A DNA stretch of 64,000 nucleotides, from positions 4,092,001-4,156,000 of the forward strand of contig NC_019673.1 of assembly GCF_000328705.1 (NCBI RefSeq), read 5' to 3'. This DNA comes from Saccharothrix espanaensis DSM 44229. Lineage in GTDB: Bacteria > Actinomycetota > Actinomycetes > Mycobacteriales > Pseudonocardiaceae. The stretch's first letter is position 1, and each line of letters opens with the position of its first letter. Position numbers and translations under genes: made by a program. Positions 1 through 7,024 of the stretch are shown piece after piece. Below the pieces are notes generated by a model. That model had not been told where the DNA came from and made no database searches. It saw nothing but the letters and a program-made list of their open reading frames with translations.

Positions 1-298
1 CGACACCGGGCCCACGCCCGTGCTGGCGGAGCTGGCGGCGGGCGCGGACGTGCTGCTCGCCGAGGCGACGCTGACGCGCAGCGACGTCACCGCGCACGGT
101 CACCTGTCCGGTGCGGACGCGGGCCGCGCGGCGGCGCGGGCGGGCGTCGGGCGGCTCGTGCTGACCCACTTCGCGTCCGTCGAGCCGGACTGGCTCAGCG
201 GTCTGGCCGGGGCGGCGTCCCGGGAGTTCGCCGGTCCGGTCACGCTCGCCGAGCCGGGGATGACCCTCGCCGTCCGCGACCCAGGTCGCAGCGAGTGA
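1..298 (+). CDS. MBL-fold metallo-hydrolase, C-terminal part (gene cut by window edge)
   Basis: Only the last 98 codons are present; the frame opens at base 2 and stops at 296-298. The fragment begins DTGPT, the conserved Asp stretch of ribonuclease Z-like metallo-beta-lactamase folds. It goes on through LLAEAT, then GHLSG with its metal-binding His, and ends the fold with LVLTHF. This order is what the C-terminal half of RNase Z/ElaC-type hydrolases shows. The N-terminal HxHxDH metal site would lie upstream of the window, so neither activity nor substrate can be judged. The family assignment is good; the exact subfamily is not known. Confidence 0.75.
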   Translation, partial: DTGPTPVLAELAAGADVLLAEATLTRSDVTAHGHLSGADAGRAAARAGVGRLVLTHFASVEPDWLSGLAGAASREFAGPVTLAEPGMTLAVRDPGRSE

Positions 299-586
299 CC
301 GCAGTTGTGCGGCTTCGCCGGTTGTAGTCACGCCGTGCGTTCGCCGTGTCCGCAGGATCGCGGAAGTCTGCGGGCCGGGATCCCTCGACCTTGTGAATTC
401 GTGCACGTGCAACCACGAAGGACCACCGTCGGAAGGTCGTCCGCTGCCATCCGGATGAACCTCGTGAGGGGGCGGCAACCTGCGCGAGTGGTGTTCCGAG
501 CTGTCCCTCCTTTTAGCGCAGGGTGACTGTTAGCTTGCGGAGAGCGATGTGCTTCTCCGGCTCGCTGCCCCCTGTGGAGGTTTGGG
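299..586. other. Intergenic region with probable promoter for the 587 transcript
   Basis: No convincing coding frame exists on either strand. Base composition is less GC-rich than the neighbours, especially around 500-540, where a TTAGCT hexamer near 531-536 could act as a -10 box. Transcription from there would give a leader of about 45 nt before the small gene at 587. The rest shows no clear repeat or hairpin. Confidence 0.35.
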
Positions 587-772
587 ATGAAACGCTTCAC
601 CACGGTCCCGCCCGGTGCGCGCGCCGCCACCGCGCCGACCGTTCCGCTGGACCCGGTGGCCGGCGAGGTCGCCGGGGCCGGGGAGGTCTCGGTCCCCGGA
701 AACCCCGGAGGGCGACGTGATACTGCGGCAGGTATGCGCGTACCGCCTGCGAAAGCCCCGTTCCGCGCCTGA
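587..772 (+). CDS. Small hypothetical protein (61 aa)
   Basis: The ATG is preceded at 7 nt by a good Shine-Dalgarno (GGAGG) and starts MKRFTTVPPG. The first 40 or so codons have the strong G/C third-position bias of real genes in this genome; the last third loses it. It is rich in Pro, Ala, Val and Gly, with no cysteines, no signal peptide and no membrane helix. It lies directly upstream of the nucleotide-sugar dehydrogenase on the same strand. It may be a genuine small protein, or the 5-prime remnant of a larger gene fused to unrelated sequence. No family is recognised. Confidence 0.35.
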   Translation: MKRFTTVPPGARAATAPTVPLDPVAGEVAGAGEVSVPGNPGGRRDTAAGMRVPPAKAPFRA

Positions 773-819
773 AGAAGTCATGGGACACAACACATACCGA
801 TGCGGTGGAAAGGGCGCAC

Positions 820-2067
820 GTGTCCGTCGATCTCGTCGTCGTGGGAGTCGGCTACGTTGGACTTCCCCTGGCGGCCGCGGCCAGTGCCGCGGGCCTGTCG
901 GTCATCGGATACGACATCTCGCCGACGGTCCGGGACCGTCTCGAAGCGGGCCTCTCGCACGTCCCGGACGTCACCCCGGCGCAGCTCAAGGCGATGCTGG
1001 CCACCGGTTTCCGCGCCACCACCGACCCGGCCGCGATCGCCTCGGCCGACACCGTCGTCATCTGCGTGCCCACCGGGCTCGGCCCGGACGGCCGGCCCGA
1101 CCTGTCCGCCGTGCGCGCCGCGACCGCGACCGTCTCCGACCACCTGCGCCCCGGCACGCTGGTGGTCCTGGAGTCCACCAGCTTCCCCGGCACCACGGAC
1201 GAGGTGGTGCGGCCCATCCTGGAGCGGCACGGCCTGGTCGCCGGCGAGGACTTCCCGCTGGCCTACTCGCCCGAGCGGATCGACCCGGGCAACCGGCGGC
1301 ACGGCATCCGCAACACACCGAAGGTGGTCAGCGGGCACACCCCGTTGTGCGCCAAGCACTGCGCCGCGTTCTACGGCCGGTTCGTGGAGACCGTCGTGGT
1401 GGCCCGGGGCACCCGCGAGGCCGAGATGGCCAAGCTGCTGGAGAACACCTACCGCTACGTGAACATCGCGCTGGTCAACGAGATGGCGGTGTTCTGCGAC
1501 CAGTTGGGCCTGGACGTGTGGGACGTGCTGCACTGCGCGGCGACCAAGCCGTTCGGCTTCGCGCCGTTCACCCCCGGCGCGGGCGTCGGCGGCCACTGCA
1601 TCCCCATCGACCCCCGCTACCTGCTGGACAAGGCGCGCCGCGAGGGCGCGCGCCTGACGGTCGTGGAGGCGGCCCGCGAGGTCGACCGGAACATGCCCGG
1701 CTACCTGGTGGACCGGGTGGGGCGGCTGCTGGTCGGCGACGGCAAACCCGTGGCCGGGGCGAGCGTGCTGCTGCTGGGCGTCACCTACAAGGCCGACGTG
1801 CCCGACACCCGGGAATCGGCCGCGCTCCGGATCGCCGCCGGGCTGACCGCGCTCGGCGCCCGGATCGCCTACCACGACCCGGTCGCGGGCGACGTGCCGC
1901 AACTCGGCCCGCCCGTCCCGGACCTGGACGCCGCGCTGCGCGAGTCGGACGCCACCGTCCTGCTCGTCCCGCACCGCGAGTACGACCTGGGCCACCTGGC
2001 CCGGAACGCACGGCTCCTGCTCGACGTCACGGGACGCGTGCCCGGAGGGGAGATCCAGCGCCTGTAG
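820..2067 (+). CDS. Nucleotide-sugar dehydrogenase (UDP-glucose/UDP-ManNAc dehydrogenase family)
   Basis: This NAD-dependent four-electron dehydrogenase would oxidise the C6 hydroxyl of a nucleotide sugar to a carboxylate. The N-terminal Rossmann motif GVGYVGLP is near residues 8-15 counting from GTG 820. A central ENTYRYVNIALVNE helix and the catalytic-Cys segment GVGGHCIPIDP follow; a C-terminal UDP-binding domain includes LLLGVTYKADVPDTRES. Length (415 aa) is normal. A GTG at 805 in the same frame is possible, but GGAAAGGG sits 7 nt before 820. The closest look is to the WecC/UDP-ManNAcA type. It is followed by a strong terminator, so it ends its own transcript, and it faces convergently the minus-strand sugar operon. 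Confidence 0.85.
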   Translation: MSVDLVVVGVGYVGLPLAAAASAAGLSVIGYDISPTVRDRLEAGLSHVPDVTPAQLKAMLATGFRATTDPAAIASADTVVICVPTGLGPDGRPDLSAVRAATATVSDHLRPGTLVVLESTSFPGTTDEVVRPILERHGLVAGEDFPLAYSPERIDPGNRRHGIRNTPKVVSGHTPLCAKHCAAFYGRFVETVVVARGTREAEMAKLLENTYRYVNIALVNEMAVFCDQLGLDVWDVLHCAATKPFGFAPFTPGAGVGGHCIPIDPRYLLDKARREGARLTVVEAAREVDRNMPGYLVDRVGRLLVGDGKPVAGASVLLLGVTYKADVPDTRESAALRIAAGLTALGARIAYHDPVAGDVPQLGPPVPDLDAALRESDATVLLVPHREYDLGHLARNARLLLDVTGRVPGGEIQRL

Positions 2068-2119
2068 TTCCCCGGAGTCCCACCGCCTCGGCAGCCGGAC
2101 CTCAGAACTGCCGCGCTGA

Positions 2120-2169
2120 CCGACCCGGCGAAGGGGCCCGGCGATCTCAGGACCCCTTCGCCGGGTCGG
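2120..2169. terminator. Bidirectional intrinsic terminator between convergent genes
   Basis: A perfect 17-bp stem pairs CCGACCCGGCGAAGGGG (2120-2136) with its reverse complement at 2153-2169 around a 16-nt loop. It lies between the converging ends of the dehydrogenase (2067) and the oxidoreductase (2195). Confidence 0.85.
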
Positions 2170-2194
2170 CCGAGCCGGTGCCGGGTTCAGCGCA

Positions 2195-3070
2195 TCACGC
2201 GTGTTCCCTCCGGTACGCCTCGTCCACCAGGGACAGCGCGGCCAGGCCGCCGTCCGGCCGACCGCCGACCCGGACCACCCGGGCGAAGTCGGCCAGCACG
2301 CCCTCGTACTCGTGCCACAGCGACCCCCTGAACTCCCGGTGACCGGCCAGCAGGTCGGCGCGCAGCACGGTGCCGTCGACCAGCCGCACCTCGACGTCCT
2401 TGGTCTCGCCCGGGAACGACCAGTCCAGCTCGACGGTGGCCGGCGCTGACCCCCGCACGTGCAGCAGCGCCTGCCGGTCCACGCCGTCGGCGTCCCGGAC
2501 GATCTTCGCCGACTCGAACGTCAGCGGCCCGAGGAACAGCCGGGCCAGGTCCAGCGCGTTGGGCCCGTTGCCGGCCACGCACCCGCCGCCGCTGCGCGCC
2601 ACGTCCAAGTGCCGGCGATCCCGGCCGACGTGGTCCTCCATGCACTCCAGGTAGCGCACGGTCAGCGACTCGATCGGCGGGGCGGACGCCAGCCGCTCAC
2701 GCAGGTCCAGGACGTTGTCGTTGTAGCGGCGGTGGAACGCGGTGAACACCAGGCCGCCGCGGGTGGCCAGCCCCATCCCGTCGGACAGGGTGGTGGCCAG
2801 CGGCTTCTCCACGCACAGCGGCAGCCCGGCGTCGAGCACGTCCCGGCCGATCAGCGCGTGCGCGTCGTTCGGCGCGGTCACCACCACCGCGTCCAGTCCG
2901 CCGTCGGCGAGCATCGCCCGGTGGTGCAGGTAGTCGCGCACGCCGTGGCCGGCCAGCGCGTCCCGGTCCACGTCGCACACCGCGACCAGCTCGAAGTCGG
3001 CGGAACGGTCGATCGCGGCCAGGTAGTACCGGGAGACCAGACCCAGCCCGACCAGCCCGACCCGGATCAC
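2195..3070 (-). CDS. Gfo/Idh/MocA family oxidoreductase
   Basis: This 291-aa NAD(P)-dependent sugar or inositol oxidoreductase begins VIRVGLVGLGLVSRYY, the Rossmann fingerprint of the family. VEKPLATT, the conserved EKP motif carrying the Lys that contacts substrate and cofactor, lies near residue 90, and a C-terminal beta-sheet domain follows. GTG 3070 is chosen because it overlaps the stop of the upstream 111-aa gene (GTGA); further upstream in this frame the sequence is low quality. It is the last gene of the overlapping operon 5663 to 2195. The family is typically 330-350 aa, so this one is rather short. Substrate is unknown; context suggests a nucleotide or cyclic sugar. Confidence 0.8.
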   Translation of the reverse strand: MIRVGLVGLGLVSRYYLAAIDRSADFELVAVCDVDRDALAGHGVRDYLHHRAMLADGGLDAVVVTAPNDAHALIGRDVLDAGLPLCVEKPLATTLSDGMGLATRGGLVFTAFHRRYNDNVLDLRERLASAPPIESLTVRYLECMEDHVGRDRRHLDVARSGGGCVAGNGPNALDLARLFLGPLTFESAKIVRDADGVDRQALLHVRGSAPATVELDWSFPGETKDVEVRLVDGTVLRADLLAGHREFRGSLWHEYEGVLADFARVVRVGGRPDGGLAALSLVDEAYRREHA

Positions 3071-3402
3071 CCGACGGCCCGCAGGTCCGCCGCGAGCACG
3101 CGCAGCTCCGCGTCCTGATCGTCGGGCAGCGGCACACCGCGCACTCGCCGCCACCCGGCCCGCTCGTCCTCCGCACCGCAGTGTCGGGTGACCGGGCGGC
3201 GCTCGTCCTCCGGTGGGCCGGGGTAGGTCGCCTGGTGGCGCTCGCCCATCGGCGGGCAGCGCAGTGGCACCGGGAACAGCCGGTGCGCGTCGCCGGCGGA
3301 CTTCGGCCGCCGAAGGTTCGGGGCGACCACCGGCGCGCCCCGCTCGGCGAGCGCTCCGCCGGCGGCGGCCGACAGGGGCGGGTGGGGCACTACGGCGGTC
3401 AT
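3067..3402 (-). CDS. Hypothetical protein (111 aa), possible DegT aminotransferase C-terminal remnant
   Basis: The ATG is preceded by GGAGG and overlaps the stop of the 50-aa gene upstream; its own stop overlaps the oxidoreductase start, so it is embedded in the operon. The protein is Arg/Pro-rich with no membrane segment. Its end (ERRPVTRHC, then GVPLPDDQDAELRVLAADL) weakly resembles the last segment of DegT/DnrJ/EryC1 aminotransferases, where PVT...C is followed by a helix and a final short helix. No PLP lysine is present, so it cannot be an active aminotransferase by itself. The similarity is my reading and is uncertain; a real but unknown small protein is equally possible. Confidence 0.4.
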   Translation of the reverse strand: MTAVVPHPPLSAAAGGALAERGAPVVAPNLRRPKSAGDAHRLFPVPLRCPPMGERHQATYPGPPEDERRPVTRHCGAEDERAGWRRVRGVPLPDDQDAELRVLAADLRAVG

Positions 3403-3551
3403 GTTCCTCCGTTGCGGGCGAACCGCACGACGAGGTCGCGCACCACGGCGGAGAACCGGTCGAGTTCCCCGACGTCGGCGCGCTCGCCGCGGGTGCGCGT
3501 TGATGGGGTCCACGGCAGCCCCAGCAGCAGGTCGCGGTCGGCTGGGGTCAT
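3399..3551 (-). CDS. Hypothetical 50-aa protein in sugar operon
   Basis: The ATG at 3551 overlaps the stop of the isomerase (ATGA), and the stop at 3399 overlaps the next start. This makes it a translationally coupled link between two genes. It starts MTPADRDLLLGLPWTP and ends RFARNGGT; the last codons encode the GGAGG ribosome site of the following gene. No family is recognised. It could be a short remnant of a longer enzyme gene, or a true small subunit. Confidence 0.4.
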   Translation of the reverse strand: MTPADRDLLLGLPWTPSTRTRGERADVGELDRFSAVVRDLVVRFARNGGT

Positions 3552-4642
3552 CGCAGCAGGCGGGCCATCGCCCGACCCGCCGCGACGAACGCCGCCGGCG
3601 CGCCCGCGGCCAGTGCACCGGCCTGGTGCGGGACCAGCGAGACGTGTGGTTCGAGCGACCAAGTGCCCTGATAACCGTTGTCCCGCAAGAGTTTCACGCA
3701 GTCGGCGACCCTCGCGGCACCCTGCCCCGGTGCGACGAAGCGGCCGCCGACCGCGTCCTTGACGTGCACGTGGACCACGTGCGGCAAGACCTTCTCCAGC
3801 AGCGCGAGCCCGTCGTAGCCGTGCGCCACGCCGTTGCCGGTGTCGAACAGGAGCTTGAGCGCCGGGCTGCGCACCGCGTCGAGCAGCTCCAGCGCCCGCT
3901 CCGCGCTGGTGCCCGCCCACCCCGAGCAGTTCTCGTGCAGCAGCACCACCCCGGCGGTCTCGGCGGCTTCGGCGAGCACGCCGATCCGGGCGACCACCCG
4001 GTCCCGCCAACGGGTCTCGGGCAGGCCGGAGTTCGGGTAGGACATGATCCGGATGTACCGGGTGCCCAGCTCGCCGCAGCGCCGCGCGAGCGTGTCGAAC
4101 TCGGCGAGGTCGTGCTCGAACGGCGTGGACACCGGCCGCGCCCAGCCGCCGATCCCGGACGCCAGGCAGACCGCGCGCACGCCGTGGTCGGACAGGGTCT
4201 TGGCGACCTCGGTGAACCGCCGGTCGCTCAGCGCGGCGACCGGCACGGTGTCGACGCTGCGCAGCTCGATCGCCGACCAGCCCAGCTCGGCCAGCACCGC
4301 GAGCTGACCCGGCAGGTCGGGCGCGGCCTCGTCGGTGATCCCCGCCAACACCGGCCCGCCCGCGCTCCCCGGTGCCCCGGACCCGGCCGCCGCCGGCTGG
4401 AGCCCGTCACCGGGCGCGGTGGCCGGAGCCCGGCTGGTGAGGCTCGCCCCTGGTGGGAGGTGGTGCGCGTGCGCGGGGTCCGAGGTGGGTGGCGCGGTCG
4501 CGCCGGCGTCGACCTGGCCGAGCGGTGCCGGCCGGCGTGCGTCGGGGAGTGCCGTCGGTGTCGGGCGGGTCCCCTCGGCGGACGCGTGGTGCCGGGTTCC
4601 CGGGTGTCGGGTCCCCACGGCCGGTGGGTGGTCAGCGGGCAT
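3548..4642 (-). CDS. Sugar phosphate isomerase/epimerase (xylose isomerase-like TIM barrel)
   Basis: The conserved TIM barrel starts around residue 97 (VLAGITDEAAPDLPGQLAVL) and carries the usual metal-site landmarks: ELRSVD, LHENCSGWAG, LLFDTGNG, HVHVKDA and SLEPHVS. The family isomerises or epimerises sugars or acts on inositols with a divalent metal. The first 96 residues are Pro/Ala/Thr/His-rich, and their codons have a weaker G/C bias. Either the gene starts at ATG 4642, overlapping the upstream stop, with a disordered tail, or it starts at GTG 4351 with a conventional 267-aa length. I give the longer form because of the overlap, with little confidence in it. It is the second gene of the minus-strand sugar operon. 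Confidence 0.75.
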   Translation of the reverse strand: MPADHPPAVGTRHPGTRHHASAEGTRPTPTALPDARRPAPLGQVDAGATAPPTSDPAHAHHLPPGASLTSRAPATAPGDGLQPAAAGSGAPGSAGGPVLAGITDEAAPDLPGQLAVLAELGWSAIELRSVDTVPVAALSDRRFTEVAKTLSDHGVRAVCLASGIGGWARPVSTPFEHDLAEFDTLARRCGELGTRYIRIMSYPNSGLPETRWRDRVVARIGVLAEAAETAGVVLLHENCSGWAGTSAERALELLDAVRSPALKLLFDTGNGVAHGYDGLALLEKVLPHVVHVHVKDAVGGRFVAPGQGAARVADCVKLLRDNGYQGTWSLEPHVSLVPHQAGALAAGAPAAFVAAGRAMARLLR

Positions 4643-5663
4643 GGGCGACCACCGGGGCTTCCGCGCGGGCGGCCGGGACGACCGGTTCGGCGCAGATGTT
4701 CTTCGCCACCGACAGCAGCTGCACCACGTCCGTGGCGAACGCGAACCCCCGGGCGTGCTGGTCGCCGACGCCCCGGAAGAGCTGGTAGGCGCGGATCATC
4801 CACTCGGTCAGCGAGTCGTCGCGCAGCACCTCGTGCTCGCGGTGGCCGTTGCGGGTCACCGCGAGCTGGGAGTGGTCGTCGTCGGCGCTCACCGCGAAGT
4901 GCCCGACCACCGTGCCCCGCTCGAACTTCATCGTGATCCGGCGCTCCCGGACCGGCGAGGTCAGGTCCGAGCTGATCTCGGTGCGCACCCCGCTGTTGTG
5001 CCGCAGCCCGACCCGCGCGCCGCCCATCCGGGGCACCACGACGTCCCCGACGACCAGGTCGAACCCGGCGGCGTGGGTGACCCGGGCGTTCCCGGCCAGG
5101 CGCAGCGCCAGGCCCACGCCGTGCGGCAGCTCCACGTCGAACGCCGTCGGGTGGCTGGGCCGGGTCATCGAGCGGCGGAAGCGCGGCTTGTTCTGCACGA
5201 TCGCGATCGACTTCGGCTCGCCCAGCGTCCCGCCGCGCACCAGGTCGGTCAGCCGCCCGGTCAGCGCGCTGGTCAGCCACGGCTCGACCACCGCGATGCG
5301 CAGGCCGTGCTTGCGCCGCAGCCGGATGATCCGGGCCAGGTCGTCGGTGTCGGCGGCCAGCGGCTTCTCCACGATCAAGTGGCGGAACCCCCGCTCGGCC
5401 AGCTCGCCGATCACCTCCGTGCGCACGGTGGGCGGCGTGCACACGTGCGCCACCGCCTCCGCCGGGTCGACCAGTGCGGCGGCCTCGGCGAGGCTGGTCA
5501 CCGTCACCAGGCCGGGCCGGTCGCTCAGCACCAGACGTGGGTCGCACGCGACCACCGGCTCCTCGGCGAACAGCCGGCGGGTCGCGGCCCGTGCCCTGGC
5601 CAGCACCGGGAGGTGCAGCTCCGCGCCGGCCCGGCCGAGTCCCACGACGAGTGTCCGCACCAT
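4632..5663 (-). CDS. Gfo/Idh/MocA family oxidoreductase
   Basis: This 343-aa protein has the N-terminal nucleotide fold VRTLVVGLGRAGAELH, then HVCTPPTVR and IVEKPLAADTDD with the EKP lysine. A long C-terminal substrate domain contains HGVGLALRLAG. Length is normal for the family. It is the first gene of the minus-strand operon and starts at ATG 5663 next to an AT-richer promoter region. Together with the second oxidoreductase, the TIM-barrel isomerase and the dehydrogenase, it suggests oxidation, isomerisation and reduction of an activated sugar. A role like RifL in aminosugar formation is conceivable, but I cannot establish it from the sequence. Confidence 0.8.
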   Translation of the reverse strand: MVRTLVVGLGRAGAELHLPVLARARAATRRLFAEEPVVACDPRLVLSDRPGLVTVTSLAEAAALVDPAEAVAHVCTPPTVRTEVIGELAERGFRHLIVEKPLAADTDDLARIIRLRRKHGLRIAVVEPWLTSALTGRLTDLVRGGTLGEPKSIAIVQNKPRFRRSMTRPSHPTAFDVELPHGVGLALRLAGNARVTHAAGFDLVVGDVVVPRMGGARVGLRHNSGVRTEISSDLTSPVRERRITMKFERGTVVGHFAVSADDDHSQLAVTRNGHREHEVLRDDSLTEWMIRAYQLFRGVGDQHARGFAFATDVVQLLSVAKNICAEPVVPAARAEAPVVAHAR

Positions 5664-5860
5664 TGAGCCCCTGGTTCGTCCGGTGTGTTCGCAAGGCGTA
5701 CGAATAAAGCGACCGAATTCGATCGATAACGACGTTGTACGACTGGGCGCGTGCTGTCAACGCGGCTCGACGTAGTTGACCAGGAAGAGTGAACTCGGGT
5801 GCGTGCGAGCACCCCCCGGACCGCCTGCCATACGCTCCGAACCGTGCTTCGACAGCGGAG
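5664..5860. promoter_or_regulatory. Divergent promoter region
   Basis: This is the only clearly AT-richer patch in the locus, with GAATTCGATCGATAACG at 5715-5732 and TAGTTGACC near 5773. It separates the minus-strand sugar operon from the plus-strand relic and acyl-CoA genes, so promoters for both directions probably lie here. I cannot assign exact -35/-10 boxes. Confidence 0.4.
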
Positions 5861-6180
5861 GTGAGCGCGCTGCCCGTCCCATTCTTCACCCAATCCGCCA
5901 CCTTTTCCCGACAGTGGCCGATAACGCGGGAGCGCATTGTCGAGGCGATTCGGAACGACCGGTGTTCACCGGCTGCCGAGGTGGCCGAGTCGGAGGGCGC
6001 GTTAGCCGCCTGCACCGGCGCCCGGCACGTCGTCGGGGTCGACAGTGGCACGGACGCGCCGGTGCCGCTGCTCCGGGCGTGCGGGCTGCGCCCCGGCGAC
6101 GAGGTCGTGATGCCCGCGTTCTCGTCCATGGCCACCGCGCCCTCGGTCGTCCTGGCCGGCGGGCCGCCGTCCGCGTGCTC
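5861..6180 (+). pseudogene. DegT/DnrJ/EryC1 aminotransferase, N-terminal relic
   Basis: From GTG 5861 (just after GCGGAG) the frame reads VPFFTQSATFSRQWP. It then gives ACTGARHVVGVDSGTDA, LLRACGLRPGDEVVMPAF and SVVLAGG, which is the first 100 residues of a sugar aminotransferase of the DegT family. After about 6165 similarity stops, and the PLP-binding His/Lys region is absent. A new ribosome site at 6192-6198 starts a different small gene, so an internal deletion has fused the aminotransferase start to foreign sequence. The G/C third-position bias is weak in the first half, consistent with transfer or decay. The product cannot be an active enzyme. Confidence 0.6.
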
Positions 6181-6203
6181 GCCGAGTCCACAAAGGAGCA
6201 CGT

Positions 6204-6383
6204 GTGAATCCGCACGGCACGCGGACGTTGTCCGACGAGGCCGCCACCCGGCACGTCGTGTCGTTGGGGGAAGTGGAGGAACGGGTGCCCGAGATGGTGC
6301 AGTTCGTGGTGCTCGGCGCGGCGCGCCGGCCGCAGTCGCGGGTCGTGGTCGCCGCGCGGGCCTGCCCGGGGCGGTGGGTGTGA
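6204..6383 (+). CDS. Small hypothetical protein (59 aa)
   Basis: AAAGGAG lies 5 nt before GTG 6204. The protein starts MNPHGTRTLSDEAATRHVVS and ends RACPGRWV; its stop overlaps the next start (GTGA), so it is coupled to the methyltransferase. Codon bias is gene-like. No family is recognised. Its good ribosome site suggests it is translated, but its position at the scar of the aminotransferase relic means it may be the beginning of another truncated gene. Confidence 0.45.
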   Translation: MNPHGTRTLSDEAATRHVVSLGEVEERVPEMVQFVVLGAARRPQSRVVVAARACPGRWV

Positions 6384-7024
6384 CCGCGACGGGGTGCGCC
6401 TTCGCCGGGCACGGGCTGCACGCCACCGAGCAGTTCCGCTGCCTGTCCGCCGCCTACGACCCGATCACGCCGGCCCGGCTCGGCCAGACGGGCGTGCGCA
6501 AGGGCCGGCGGTGCCTGGAGGTCGGCGCGGGCGGCGGCAGCGTGGCGCAGTGGCTCGCGCGGCGCTCCGGGTCGGTGCCGGCCACCGACCTCGACCCGCG
6601 GCACGTCCCGGCCGAGCCGGGGCTCACCGTGCGCCGGCACGACGTCGTGCGCGAGCTGCTGCCGGAGGGCGGGTTCGACCTGGTGCACGCCCGGTTCGTG
6701 CCGGCCCACCTGCCCGAGCGGGAGGAGGTGCTGTGCAAGCCGGTGCTCAGCCTCAAACCCGGCGGCTGGTCGCAGATCGACGAGTTCGACCGGACCTGCG
6801 CGCCGGTCCTGGTCGACGTCGACCCGGTGCCGGTCACACAGCCGTGGCGGGCCGGCTCGCCGGCCGTGCGGCTGCTCGCGCACCGCACCCACCTCCTGCG
6901 GGACGGGCTGGTCGAGGCCGGGATGACCGACCAGGACCTGCACCGGCTGCGCGCGCTGCCGGCCGACCCGGTGCTCCGGGTCGCGTCGTGCGTGCGCTAC
7001 TCGGTGCACGGGCGGCGGCCGTGA
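6380..7024 (+). CDS. Class I SAM-dependent methyltransferase, shortened
   Basis: This 214-aa protein begins with a HATEQFRCLSAAYDPIT lead-in, then SAM motif I CLEVGAGGGSVAQWLA, an acidic-loop region ATDLDPRHV, and DLVHARFVPAHLPERE, matching post-I and motif II. LKPGGWSQIDEFD matches motif III. Relatives of this layout are usually about 260-280 aa. Here the segment after DEFDRT is compressed, with RLLAHRTHLLRDGLVEAGM close to the C terminus, so an internal deletion is likely. It is coupled on both sides by GTGA overlaps. A small-molecule methylation role is inferred; activity is doubtful. Confidence 0.65.
   Translation: MTATGCAFAGHGLHATEQFRCLSAAYDPITPARLGQTGVRKGRRCLEVGAGGGSVAQWLARRSGSVPATDLDPRHVPAEPGLTVRRHDVVRELLPEGGFDLVHARFVPAHLPEREEVLCKPVLSLKPGGWSQIDEFDRTCAPVLVDVDPVPVTQPWRAGSPAVRLLAHRTHLLRDGLVEAGMTDQDLHRLRALPADPVLRVASCVRYSVHGRRP

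Noticed and set aside
615-2342. Long Arg/Gly/Pro-rich open frame covering the nucleotide-sugar dehydrogenase
   Set aside because: Typical out-of-frame shadow of GC-rich DNA; no motif, and the dehydrogenase frame has all catalytic landmarks.
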